Source of the DNA: a bacterium
Lineage (GTDB): Bacteria; Bacillota; Clostridia; Lachnospirales; Lachnospiraceae
Direction of reading: 5' to 3'
Length of the DNA: 64,000 nt
Assembly: GCA_023663725.1 (NCBI GenBank)
Contig: JAMPGX010000005.1
Location: 77,403-141,402 of the forward strand
Shown here: positions 52,162-60,514 of the stretch, piece after piece
How positions within the stretch are numbered: position 1 is the first letter of the stretch
How the letters are laid out: each line of letters begins with the position of its first letter
Translations under genes and position numbers: made by a program
Notes under the pieces: model-generated
What the model saw: the letters and a program-made list of their open reading frames with translations, nothing else
Told to the model about the DNA's origin: nothing
Databases searched by the model: none

Positions 52162-52761
52162 ATGACAACTGGTGAAAAGATAGCCATGCTTCGCAAGGGG
52201 AAAAACATAACGCAGGAGCAGCTGGCGGAGATATTGGGAGTGTCGCGCCAATCCGTGTCCCGCTGGGAGATGGATCAGGCTTTTCCTGAGACGGAGAAGC
52301 TGATACGGCTGGCCGGCCTGTTCTCCTGCAGCATCGATTTTTTGCTCAGTCAGGCGCTGGACGCAAGGAAACAGATAGAGGACCGGATATCGGCGGATGC
52401 CTGTGTGGAATTTATCCGGCAGTGCGGATATTTCTTTTTGGCGACATCTGTGGGAGACTGCCCCAGGCTGAGGCCCTTTGGCATGATCTGTACGGATGGA
52501 GAGCTGCTGTATCTCGTCACAGACAAACGAAAGAGCGTCTATTCTGACCTGAAACAGAATGCCAGAGTCGAGCTTGCCAGCTATAACCTGGCAACCCGAA
52601 AGTGGATTCGCATCAGCGGAAGCGCAGGGGAAGACGACACATGCGCCTCCCGCGAGCTGGCTCTGTCGGCATACCCTGTGCTGAAACATAAATACCCTGA
52701 GGAGCAGGAGATGTTTTTGGCTGTCTATCAGATACATATTGAGGCCGTGAGCATCAACTGA
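52162..52761 (+). CDS. XRE HTH - pyridoxamine-oxidase-fold fusion protein
   Basis: A 199-residue protein. Residues 1-65 are an XRE-type HTH (TQEQLAEILGVSRQSVSRWE). Residues 75-199 resemble the split-barrel flavin-binding fold of pyridoxamine 5'-phosphate oxidase-like proteins (FLATSVGDCPRLRPFGMIC). It may be a flavin- or redox-sensing repressor. The next gene encodes a stand-alone protein of the same fold, a natural target. Confidence 0.82.
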   Translation: MTTGEKIAMLRKGKNITQEQLAEILGVSRQSVSRWEMDQAFPETEKLIRLAGLFSCSIDFLLSQALDARKQIEDRISADACVEFIRQCGYFFLATSVGDCPRLRPFGMICTDGELLYLVTDKRKSVYSDLKQNARVELASYNLATRKWIRISGSAGEDDTCASRELALSAYPVLKHKYPEEQEMFLAVYQIHIEAVSIN

Positions 52762-52796
52762 AGAGCGAAAAGACAAAACAAACGGAGGAAAACATC

Positions 52797-53225
52797 ATGG
52801 AAAAACTTTCAAAGGAAGTGGCTGCGATATTGACAGAGTGGTTCGGACAGGACACCGTCATCTCTCTGGCTACGATGGAGGACGGCAGGCCCAGTGTGCG
52901 CAGAGTCAATGGCTACTATGAGGATGGCGCATTCTATGTGATCACCTATGGACTGTCCGCCAAGATGCGGCAGATTGCGGTAAATCCCACTGTCGCAGTC
53001 TGTGGGGACTGGTTCTCCGCCCATGGGGAGGCCGTGAATCTGGGGTATTTTGGCAAGGCGGAGAACGCTGGGATCGCGGGTAAGCTGCGCAGGGCATTTG
53101 CCGCCTGGATTGACAATGGACACAACAATTTTGAGGACGAAAACACCTGTATTCTGTGTATACGTCTGACCGACGGCATTCTGCTCTGCCATGGGACGAG
53201 GTATGAGATAGATTTTGGCAGCTAA
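52797..53225 (+). CDS. Pyridoxamine 5'-phosphate oxidase-fold protein
   Basis: A 142-residue FMN-binding split-barrel protein (VISLATMEDGRPSVRRVNGYY near residue 20; KMRQIAVNPTVAVCGDWF near 58). Such proteins reduce or bind flavins or heme; the substrate is unknown. GGAGG precedes the ATG. It follows the HTH fusion gene by 35 bases and is probably in its operon. Confidence 0.83.
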   Translation: MEKLSKEVAAILTEWFGQDTVISLATMEDGRPSVRRVNGYYEDGAFYVITYGLSAKMRQIAVNPTVAVCGDWFSAHGEAVNLGYFGKAENAGIAGKLRRAFAAWIDNGHNNFEDENTCILCIRLTDGILLCHGTRYEIDFGS

Positions 53226-53272
53226 ACAGTCAGCACAGGCATTTTCCTGTTTGAAATGGGCATTCTAAGCCT

Positions 53273-53818
53273 ATGGAAAAGAACAGAGAAAATGTGAGAA
53301 AAGTTGATTTTTATGTGCTCCTCTTTTTCCTGCTGGCTTTTGTGGGATGGCTGTGGGAGGTGGGACTCTTTCTGGTGACCAGACAGAGTCTGGTCAACCG
53401 GGGAGTCTACTATGGGCCCTATCTGCCGATCTACGGGGTGGGCGGGCTTGCGCTGTGGTTTCTGCTCCGAAGACTGCATCGAAGGCCCTTTGTGACGTTC
53501 GTGCTGTCGGCGGCGATCTGCTCGGCGCTTGAGTATGGCGCCAGCGTTATGCTGGAGTGGAAGTGGGGGATGCGATGGTGGGACTACAGCGGGTATCTCC
53601 TGAATCTGAATGGGCGCATCTGCCTGCTGGGGGCCGTCTGCTTCGGCCTGGGCGGAATGCTGCTGAACTGTTATCTGCTGCCGTACTATATGAGGCTGTA
53701 CCACCGGATTGCTCCCAAATGGAGATTGATTCTGTGCGGCGTATTGCTGAGCGTGTTTGTTCTGGATATCACATACTGCGCTGTGCGGCCTCATGTGGGA
53801 AGTGGCATCTCCTGGTAG
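53273..53818 (+). CDS. CmpB-type putative ABC-transporter membrane protein
   Basis: A 181-residue membrane protein with about five helices. AFVGWLWEVGLFLVTRQSLVNR and GPYLPIYGVGGLAL match the CmpB family (putative type IV ABC transporter permeases), whose real function is not settled. No ATPase lies nearby. A fragment of a second copy is found at about 59415-59455. Confidence 0.82.
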   Translation: MEKNRENVRKVDFYVLLFFLLAFVGWLWEVGLFLVTRQSLVNRGVYYGPYLPIYGVGGLALWFLLRRLHRRPFVTFVLSAAICSALEYGASVMLEWKWGMRWWDYSGYLLNLNGRICLLGAVCFGLGGMLLNCYLLPYYMRLYHRIAPKWRLILCGVLLSVFVLDITYCAVRPHVGSGISW

Positions 53819-53828
53819 AAATACCTCC

Positions 53829-53865
53829 GCTGCACGACGGCTCTTTTCTTTTGCCGTCGTACAGC
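53829..53865. terminator. Hairpin between convergent genes
   Basis: GCTGCACGACGGC and GCCGTCGTACAGC pair with one mismatch around an 11-base pyrimidine-rich loop. It separates a plus-strand from a minus-strand gene. It has no downstream T-tract, so termination efficiency is uncertain. Confidence 0.5.
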
Positions 53866-53885
53866 AGATTAAGGCAAGCGCATTT

Positions 53886-54599
53886 CTATTTAGTGATTTC
53901 TGACCTTGTGCCGTTAGCTTCAAGCAAACAAATTTCACAAGGGGATAGTTTCATGTTTTTGGTAGACAAGCTATCTGCAAGTTCAGTAGACTTGTCTATG
54001 AGCATTGTTTTGACATCGCCGTCTGTTATTTCAGTTTCGCTTAGTCCATTCAAGTAATTCTGCATTTCTTCTTTATAAGTCAGCAGCGCTTTATCTCTCT
54101 CTGCTACCGATACAAGTTCCGGATTGTCGATGGAGTAAGCGATATAAGACTCAACAAAACAGTTAAATTCATATACGGGTTCCCCAGCCTCGTCCAAATA
54201 GTCACAAAGCCCACTCTGTTTTGACATTGGTACAAAGAGAGTAAATTCTTCTCCCATATGCTCGCAGTATAATTCATGAGACGAAAAGGTTATTGTGGTT
54301 GTGAAAAATTCATAGTTTTCGTCATCAGAGGATATGGTGTTGCTCACATCAGCTACTGCGGCGAGAAGCTCTGTCAGTTCATCAGGTGTCGGTGCAAGCG
54401 TCGCGTTAAAATCGGCTATACTCTGCTCCCCGTAACTCTTGGTCTTGTATGCAATCAGCTTTTCATATGCAGCAGACGCAGTAGCATTGTTTTGTTCGGG
54501 CGAAGAATTTTGCCAAGCCAAACTTGTTTGGCTTGCGCATCCCGTTAGCGCACTTACCATTAAGAGGGCGGCAAAGATGATGGGTAAACATTTTTTCAT
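53886..54599 (-). CDS. Lipoprotein linked to the adjacent two-component system
   Basis: A 237-residue lipoprotein (lipobox LTGC, Cys21) with no recognised domain; it is rich in Glu, Ser and Thr. It is transcribed in the same direction as the response regulator and kinase genes, after a 115-base gap holding its own promoter. That promoter shares a repeat operator with the regulator's promoter, so it is a probable target. The gene and the two after it are more AT-rich than the surrounding genes, which suggests transfer. Confidence 0.7.
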   Translation of the reverse strand: MKKCLPIIFAALLMVSALTGCASQTSLAWQNSSPEQNNATASAAYEKLIAYKTKSYGEQSIADFNATLAPTPDELTELLAAVADVSNTISSDDENYEFFTTTITFSSHELYCEHMGEEFTLFVPMSKQSGLCDYLDEAGEPVYEFNCFVESYIAYSIDNPELVSVAERDKALLTYKEEMQNYLNGLSETEITDGDVKTMLIDKSTELADSLSTKNMKLSPCEICLLEANGTRSEITK

Positions 54600-54651
54600 A
54601 GTAGAATCTCCTTTCTGTGAACAACGGTTTTTGATTTCCGGGTACAGTTAA

Positions 54652-54684
54652 AGAATACCGTCCTAACTTGAATCTACTTTGAAT
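54652..54684 (-). promoter_or_regulatory. Regulated promoter of the lipoprotein gene
   Basis: Read on the minus strand: two direct repeats ATTCAAAGTAG and ATTCAAGTTAG, period 11 bases, then 10 bases to TATTCT as the -10. The repeats replace the -35 box, as for OmpR/PhoB-type activators. Confidence 0.6.
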
Positions 54685-54714
54685 GGAATATGTTTTTTGT
54701 GTGAAATATAATTG

Positions 54715-56118
54715 CTAAAACCGTACGGAAACGATAACACCTTGAATCGTATTAGCGATCTTAATTTTCGCGCCATGCAAATCAAGAATTTTTTTTACAA
54801 TATACAATCCTAAACCTGTGCCGCCTGTATGCCTGTTTCTTGACTGGTCTACCCTGTAAAATGGTTCAAACAGTTTGGAAATAGCTTCGTCGGGGATATG
54901 TGCGCCTGTATTCTCAATCGTAAGGGTGGTTGTTTCCGTTTCTTTCCATAACTTTATCAATACTTGACTTCCGGCTCCCGAATATGCCGCCGCATTTCCC
55001 AAAAGATTATCCAATGCTTTTTGAAGTAGCTGCATATCGCCTAAAATAGTAATCTCCGGAGATATGGATTGGCTGGCCGTCAAATTCTTTTGCATAAATA
55101 AATCTTCAAACGCTGTAACGCGGTCATTTATGAGATTGCTAAGATTAAAATTGCTTTTTTGGCAAGTATAACCCGTAGTATTTAATCGGGATATTGTTAA
55201 AAGCTCCTGTACCATTTTCCCTAAAGTGTCTGTAATTTCCAAAGACTGTGCAAGATATGTTTCCCTATCTTTATAGCGTCCCACTTGATAGAGCATACCT
55301 TGAAGCTGTCCCTGGATAATAGTGATGGGCGTTTTCAATTCATGGGAAGCTGCTGCAAAAAATTCTACCCTCTGTTTTTCAAGCCGCCTTTCCATGTCAA
55401 TATCAGCTTGTAACTTTTGATTGGCTTCCTGCAATTCCGAAAGAGCCATCTCCAATTTTCGGGAGAGTGTATTTAGGCTGTCAGACAACACGCCTATCTC
55501 ATCAGTGCGTCCGGCAGAACAAAATCCGCTGAAATCCATATCTGCCATTTGCTTTGAAAGTTTACTCACTTTTTTAATAGGCGCAGTCATATACCATGAA
55601 TAGAAAAAGGCTGAAATGATAGAACCTGACAATACAACAAGGCAAAGCACGGGGAGCGTTCCCTGTATCGCTTCCTCTGTCTGGGTATGTTTTGCAGTAT
55701 TCCTTGTCACCAATAACGTATAAATCGAATCGCTGTCAGCAAATGAAGCGGTGTAGGGTTTTGTTTTTTCTTTCTTTTCATAGTCTGTAATCTGCCCACC
55801 GACAAGCTGGTTAATATCATGTAAGCTCACTTCCTGTCCGTCGGACTGAAAGAAATGCAGCTCAAATTCATTTTCGTATTGTTCCTCTATCCAGTCGGAC
55901 TCAGCTTCAAGGAATAGATAAGCGTATTCCTTTTCGGTTCTCGAAAATTCATCCGGCAAAAAGCTAAGCTCCAAATCGACATCTTCTATATCATATTGAT
56001 AGTTTTTGGGGGCTGCCTGTAAAATGAAGCGATATGTCGTAAAACAGCACACCGCTATCAACAACAATGTCAGCAAAAAAACTTTAACAGATAATCGGCT
56101 TTTAATCCTCTCTATCAA
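54715..56118 (-). CDS. Sensor histidine kinase
   Basis: A 467-residue membrane kinase. Two helices (about 10-31 and 150-176) flank a 115-residue extracellular sensor domain. A HAMP segment follows, then the H-box SHELKTPITIIQG near 260, N-box DNLLGNAAAYS, G-box HTGGTGLGLYIVKKIL. All catalytic boxes are intact. It overlaps the response regulator by 17 bases. The signal is unknown; antimicrobial peptide or envelope stress would be usual for this type. Confidence 0.93.
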   Translation of the reverse strand: MIERIKSRLSVKVFLLTLLLIAVCCFTTYRFILQAAPKNYQYDIEDVDLELSFLPDEFSRTEKEYAYLFLEAESDWIEEQYENEFELHFFQSDGQEVSLHDINQLVGGQITDYEKKEKTKPYTASFADSDSIYTLLVTRNTAKHTQTEEAIQGTLPVLCLVVLSGSIISAFFYSWYMTAPIKKVSKLSKQMADMDFSGFCSAGRTDEIGVLSDSLNTLSRKLEMALSELQEANQKLQADIDMERRLEKQRVEFFAAASHELKTPITIIQGQLQGMLYQVGRYKDRETYLAQSLEITDTLGKMVQELLTISRLNTTGYTCQKSNFNLSNLINDRVTAFEDLFMQKNLTASQSISPEITILGDMQLLQKALDNLLGNAAAYSGAGSQVLIKLWKETETTTLTIENTGAHIPDEAISKLFEPFYRVDQSRNRHTGGTGLGLYIVKKILDLHGAKIKIANTIQGVIVSVRF

Positions 56119-56773
56119 TTCTATATCCCACCCCTCTGATTGTTTCTATATAGTCAGCGGTTCCAAGTTTTTTCCGCAGATTCTTTATATGCGTGTCGAT
56201 AATTCGTTCTTCTCCGAAAAACTCATACTTCCAAAGTGTCTGTAATAAATTCTGCCGTGTCAGAATCCTGCCCTTGTGGGTCAGCAGTTCTCGCAGTATT
56301 TCAAATTCGCGGGGCGTTAAATCTATGCGTTGTTCCCTGATATAAACCTTATACCCCTCTAAGTCCAGTGTTAAATCCTTATACGCAAAAGTCTGCGGCA
56401 TACATTTAAGCTTTGATGAACGGCGTAGGACAGCGGCAATTTTCCTGAGCAGTACAGGCATGGAAAAAGGCTTTGTGATATAATCGTCAGCCTGCAGGTC
56501 CAAGCCTTTAAGCTGGTTTCCCTCGTCATCCAATGCCGTAAGCATAATGATAGGCACATCTGATTTTTGCCGGATAACTTCACAAACGCCAAAACCGTCA
56601 ATTTTGGGAAGCATAATATCAAGCAGTATCAAATCAAAGCTCTGTTCAGAATACCTCGCAAGGGCTTCCACACCGTCAGCCGCCAGTATAACGCTATGCC
56701 CTGCTTCCTGTATAAAGTCGTGCAGCAATGCCGATATAGATGGATCGTCCTCAACAATTAAGATTTTACTCAT
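56102..56773 (-). CDS. OmpR/PhoB-family response regulator
   Basis: A 223-residue regulator. The receiver has the acidic pair EDD at 8-10, the phosphorylation Asp in LILLDIMLPKIDG near 53, and Lys in ADDYITKPFS near 103. The winged-helix output domain (about 130-223) has LTPREFEILRELLTHKGRIL. AGGAGG precedes the ATG on the minus strand. It is the first gene of the unit and has a repeat element in its own promoter. Confidence 0.95.
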   Translation of the reverse strand: MSKILIVEDDPSISALLHDFIQEAGHSVILAADGVEALARYSEQSFDLILLDIMLPKIDGFGVCEVIRQKSDVPIIMLTALDDEGNQLKGLDLQADDYITKPFSMPVLLRKIAAVLRRSSKLKCMPQTFAYKDLTLDLEGYKVYIREQRIDLTPREFEILRELLTHKGRILTRQNLLQTLWKYEFFGEERIIDTHIKNLRKKLGTADYIETIRGVGYRIDRED

Positions 56774-56793
56774 AGCGCACCTCCTAGCCGTAA

Positions 56794-56834
56794 TTGTAGC
56801 AGAGTAATTTGAATCTATTGTGTAGATTTGAATT
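56794..56834 (-). promoter_or_regulatory. Autoregulated promoter of the response regulator gene
   Basis: Read on the minus strand: TAGATTCAAATTA, then 10 bases from ATTCAA to a TACAAT -10, the same layout as the lipoprotein promoter. A second ATTCAAAT lies 19 bases further upstream. This suggests autoregulation by the response regulator. Confidence 0.55.
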
Positions 56835-57015
56835 TTCCGTCTATAATTATATTTGGTAAGTCATATAAACACAAGGCTTCTTCTGCGCACAGGTGGAAAT
56901 ATTTTGGCTGACTATTGAATTATGCTCTCGCACATCGTTATTGACGTGGCAGAGGGATTCGAGTATATTGGTAAGAAAAGAACGCGCGCTGAGGCACGCA
57001 GAGGTGGGGAATAAA

Positions 57016-58698
57016 ATGGAGCAGATAAAAAGGGTGTTGGCCCATTGGAACATAACAGATTTTTTGATTGCAGAGCAATACCATGAGCAGACGGAGCGAA
57101 TTTTGTGCCACATAGAAACGGCGGGAAGGACATATTTTCTAAGGGGGATTCCACAGGAAAAAGGGGAGGAGACAGTCAAGGGCAATGTGCTTGCCCATGA
57201 ATATCTGGGGAATCAGCGGCGCATGGCGCCGGCCATCTATCCCACACGGGAGGGACATAACTATCTGGCCGACGGCGGCCACTGGTTTTACCTGACGGAA
57301 TATATTGCCGGAAAGAACCTGGAGGAGAATGAGGCGGACGAATATGCGCTGGGACAATTGGCTGCAAGGCTCCATGAGCTGAAGGGATATGCGCATCCAT
57401 CCGCCCTGAATCCGGATAAGTCCCGCTTTTACAGTTGGTTCGCAGATAAGCCCTTCAAGGAGCAGTTCGACCGGATTCTGGACGAACTGCCGGATTTCTC
57501 CGGACAGGAGCAGTGCCTGATCCACTCGGACTTAGGTCCGCACAACGCCATGCGCAGGGACAGTGGGGAAGTGGTGCTCATCGATCTGGACGATGCGGGA
57601 ATCGGACCGAAATATCTGGATCTGGGATGGGCGTTCATCATGCAGTTTGTGGATTTTGATCATCAGACGGAAAAGATGCGATACCATTTTGATCTTGCGC
57701 TGGCCTTTCTGCGGGGATACTGCGGGGAGAGGAAGCTTTCCCGACATGAATATGATATGATCTGGCAGGGCGCTGTTTTTATGCACATCTCCTATATGCA
57801 GACTTACGGCCCTGATGCGGTGTACTCCCTGTGGAAAATCCTGCTGTTTGGAATGGCGCAGCGGGAAGAGCTGTGGGAAAAATGGAGAAATAACGGAAAA
57901 GAGGCGCTTATGAAACCGAAGATGATTTTAACAGATCTCGACAAAACCCTGCTTCGCTCCGACGGCAGTATCTCCTCGCGTACAAAGAAGGTCCTGAAAA
58001 AGTGCCAGGATCTCGGCATTCTGGTTGTGATTGCCACTGCCCGATATTGGATAGGGGCGGAACGTTATATAGACGAAATCCAGCCGGATTATGAGATCAC
58101 GACGGACGGGACGCTGATTCACCGGCGGGGAGAGCAGATATACAGTCGCAGCATGGACGAAGACAGCGCAGACCGGATCATACGAGATATCATGAAACAC
58201 AATCCCCAGACAGAGATAACAGTGGCAGCAGGGAGGCAGGTTTTTTGGAACAGCGATCACATAGCGGAGTCCGAAAAACTGCACAAGGCAGTTTACTGTG
58301 ATTTTAGAAAGCCTCTGTTCCAGGCGGTGAACAAGATTGTAGTAGAGCTTTCAGACAGGAGAATAGCGGAGGAAATTGCAGACAGAAATCACTGCCGCCT
58401 GCAATGCTATAGGGGAGAAAACTGGTATGCCTTTCTGCCAGAGAAATCCGGCAAGATACAGGCCATTACGGAACTGGCGGGACTGTTGCATATCGCTCTG
58501 AGCGATATTGTCTCTTTTGGCGATGATGCAAATGATGTGGAGATGCTTGAGATTTGCGGCACGGGAGTTGCGGTGTCCAACGCTGTCACGGAGGCTCGAA
58601 GGGCTGCGGACTGCGTCACGCTGTCAAACGATGAGGACGGAGTGGCAGACTGGATTGAGAAGAATATACTTCATGAGAAGGACAGTCCAAACAGGTGA
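57016..58698 (+). CDS. Aminoglycoside-kinase-like and Cof-type HAD phosphatase fusion
   Basis: A 560-residue two-domain protein. Residues 1-295 resemble the APH/choline kinase fold, with catalytic CLIHSDLGPHNAM near 172 and IDLDDAG near 194. Residues 300-560 are a HAD-IIB (Cof) phosphatase: LTDLDKTLLRSD near 304 and FGDDANDVEML near 502. No stop separates them, but AAGAGG and an ATG at 57910 could also start the phosphatase alone. ATG 57016 is chosen; upstream codons to 56893 show no ribosome binding site. Substrate unknown. Confidence 0.8.
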   Translation: MEQIKRVLAHWNITDFLIAEQYHEQTERILCHIETAGRTYFLRGIPQEKGEETVKGNVLAHEYLGNQRRMAPAIYPTREGHNYLADGGHWFYLTEYIAGKNLEENEADEYALGQLAARLHELKGYAHPSALNPDKSRFYSWFADKPFKEQFDRILDELPDFSGQEQCLIHSDLGPHNAMRRDSGEVVLIDLDDAGIGPKYLDLGWAFIMQFVDFDHQTEKMRYHFDLALAFLRGYCGERKLSRHEYDMIWQGAVFMHISYMQTYGPDAVYSLWKILLFGMAQREELWEKWRNNGKEALMKPKMILTDLDKTLLRSDGSISSRTKKVLKKCQDLGILVVIATARYWIGAERYIDEIQPDYEITTDGTLIHRRGEQIYSRSMDEDSADRIIRDIMKHNPQTEITVAAGRQVFWNSDHIAESEKLHKAVYCDFRKPLFQAVNKIVVELSDRRIAEEIADRNHCRLQCYRGENWYAFLPEKSGKIQAITELAGLLHIALSDIVSFGDDANDVEMLEICGTGVAVSNAVTEARRAADCVTLSNDEDGVADWIEKNILHEKDSPNR

Positions 58699-58810
58699 TT
58701 CCAAAACACGTTATATGTTCATTGCGGTATATTGTCCCTGACCACAACGCTCTTTTTGGAAGAGTCTCCCACGCGTGTTAAGGAACGAACATTAATTTAA
58801 TAAAAATCTG

Positions 58811-58840
58811 TTGATAAGCTAATACTAAATACCGTATAAT
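58811..58840 (+). promoter_or_regulatory. Promoter of the toxin-antitoxin pair
   Basis: TTGATA (58811-58816) and a perfect TATAAT (58835-58840) with an 18-base spacer, 29 bases before the antitoxin start. Confidence 0.75.
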
Positions 58841-58869
58841 AAAGATATCAACTGAAAGGAAGTGGTATT

Positions 58870-59040
58870 ATGGCACTTGCAGTGCAGACAATCAGAAATC
58901 AGGAGATCTCAAAAACAGAATATTCTGAAAAAGCCGCCATAGGCGCGTTATATGACGAACTCTCCAAAGGAATAGACAGTATGAAAAAAGGCGATGTTTA
59001 TACAATTAATGAAGCTTGGGAGGAAATTGATAAAATATAA
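58870..59040 (+). CDS. Antitoxin of a ParE/RelE-type toxin-antitoxin pair
   Basis: A 56-residue ORF, too short for ordinary gene finders. It begins MALAVQTIRNQEIS and ends EAWEEIDKI; residues 12-50 look like a helical antitoxin. AAGGAAG lies ahead of the ATG, and a promoter lies just upstream. Its stop shares a base with the toxin start (TAATG). The order antitoxin then toxin and tight coupling are typical. The N-terminus probably binds the operator. Confidence 0.75.
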   Translation: MALAVQTIRNQEISKTEYSEKAAIGALYDELSKGIDSMKKGDVYTINEAWEEIDKI

Positions 59041-59381
59041 TGCCTGGAAAACCAAAGAAATATAAAATCGTAATATCCAGAGACGCACTTTGGGATATTA
59101 AATCAACTAAAAAGTATATTCTCGAAACATTTAAATATCGAGAATATGCAGAAAATTTTTCAAAGAAGATAAAGAAGGCTATTAAGGAACTGGATTCTTT
59201 CCCCCAAGGCTATGAAGCTACGGGATATGTGATTGAGGGATTAAGCATTTATTTCAAACCCTACAGTACATATTTAATTTTTTTCGTTGTGGAAAATTCT
59301 ACTATTACGGTAATCCGAGTTTTAAAAGACCGTATGTATTGGCAATCCATTATTAAGAAAATGCAGAAAATTAACAGATAG
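59040..59381 (+). CDS. ParE/RelE-family toxin
   Basis: A 113-residue basic protein of the ParE/RelE fold: KIVISRDALWDIKSTKKYI near residue 9, FPQGYEATG near 54, and the last strand TVIRVLKDRMYWQSII near 90. RelE-type toxins cut mRNA on the ribosome, ParE-type toxins block gyrase; the sequence does not decide which. It overlaps the antitoxin by one base. Confidence 0.82.
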   Translation: MPGKPKKYKIVISRDALWDIKSTKKYILETFKYREYAENFSKKIKKAIKELDSFPQGYEATGYVIEGLSIYFKPYSTYLIFFVVENSTITVIRVLKDRMYWQSIIKKMQKINR

Positions 59382-59404
59382 ATTTACTTTAATCCTCTCA
59401 TTTT

Positions 59405-59720
59405 GGTGATGCACTGGTGGAATTATAGCGGGTATCTCCTGAATTTGAACGGGTGCTGAGGCACACAGATGTGGGGAATAGAATGGAGCAGATATAAAGG
59501 GCGCTGTCTTTATGCACATCTCCAATATGCAGACATATGGCCCTGGTGCGGTATCTTCGAGTAATCAAGTCTATATTCACTTTAGGAAATTCTGCGTATT
59601 TCTACATTTTATCGTAAACCACATAATGAGTCGGTTATACCGTTCCTTTGGATTTGTTGAAACCGGAGAAATGGACGGAAACGGTAATATGCAGTGCTCA
59701 ACGCTGTCATGGAGGTGAAA
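59405..59720 (+). pseudogene. Mosaic of gene fragments
   Basis: No intact gene. Four short segments match genes upstream, in the same order: 59415-59455 matches 53576-53616 (CmpB gene); 59455-59503 matches 56988-57036 (start of the kinase-HAD gene); 59499-59557 matches 57768-57826 (its middle); 59690-59715 matches 58569-58594 (its HAD end). Between the last two, about 59629-59682 encodes RLYRSFGFVETGEMDGNG, the end of a GNAT acetyltransferase. The remnants suggest a duplicated block cut down by deletions. The last fragment supplies the GGAGG of the next gene. Confidence 0.7.
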
Positions 59721-59722
59721 AA

Positions 59723-60487
59723 GTGGGAAATTGTAGGTTGCTTTTATTTGATCTGGACGGAACATTACTCCGCAGCGATAAGACGATATCACAGGCGACG
59801 CGAAGAGCGTTACAGGAATGTCGGGAGAGAGGGATGCTGATTGGCGTGTCTACATCACGAGGGGAACAAAATGCATTGTCTTTCATAGAGGAATTGCAGC
59901 CGGATATATTGATTGCGAGCGGTGGGGCAATGGTAAAATATCATGGCGAATGTATATATAAGGCTGAGTTTTCCAGAGAGGAGACAAGGCGGATGATCGC
60001 ATCTGCAAGAGAAGTATGCGGTATGGACTGCGAGATAACGGTTGATACCGTAGATTCCCATTATTGGAATTACAAGATTGATCCGAGGAAACAGGATCAT
60101 AGCTGGGGGGACAGTATCTATACGGATTTCACGGATTTTGAAGAAGCTTCCCTGAAAATATGTGTGGAGATATCTGAGGACAGTCAGGCAGCGCGGCTCA
60201 GGGAGATGTTGGATTGGTGCGATTGCATCCGTTTTTCGGATGGATATTGGTATAAGTTTACCCCCAAAACGGCAACAAAAGAACAGGCGGTTCAAGTGGT
60301 GTGCTCTGTATGCGGAATCAGCGCAAAGGAGATCACAGCCTTTGGAGATGATCTGGCGGATATTGGTATGCTTCAACTGTGTGGGACCGGCATCGCCATG
60401 GGAAACGCTGTCAGCGCGGTCAAGGAGCAGGCGGATTTGGTGATCGGGGGTAATGACGAGGACGGGATAGCAGAATATTTGGCTTGA
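59723..60487 (+). CDS. Cof-type HAD-IIB phosphatase
   Basis: A 254-residue phosphatase, substrate unknown. Motif I LLLFDLDGTLLRSD begins at residue 5, motif IV FGDDLADIGML is near 207. It starts with GTG at 59723, with GGAGGTGA upstream; the longer frame from 59648 runs through the fragment mosaic and is rejected. It is related to the HAD half of the fusion at 57016 (both share CGTG and NDEDG near their ends) but is not a recent copy. Confidence 0.88.
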   Translation: MGNCRLLLFDLDGTLLRSDKTISQATRRALQECRERGMLIGVSTSRGEQNALSFIEELQPDILIASGGAMVKYHGECIYKAEFSREETRRMIASAREVCGMDCEITVDTVDSHYWNYKIDPRKQDHSWGDSIYTDFTDFEEASLKICVEISEDSQAARLREMLDWCDCIRFSDGYWYKFTPKTATKEQAVQVVCSVCGISAKEITAFGDDLADIGMLQLCGTGIAMGNAVSAVKEQADLVIGGNDEDGIAEYLA

Positions 60488-60514
60488 CGGGGAATCAAGC
60501 AAGGGGGAGCAGGG

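Noticed and set aside
59648-59722. Longer start for the HAD phosphatase
   Set aside because: It would translate the fragment mosaic; GTG 59723 has GGAGGTGA and begins at the conserved domain edge.
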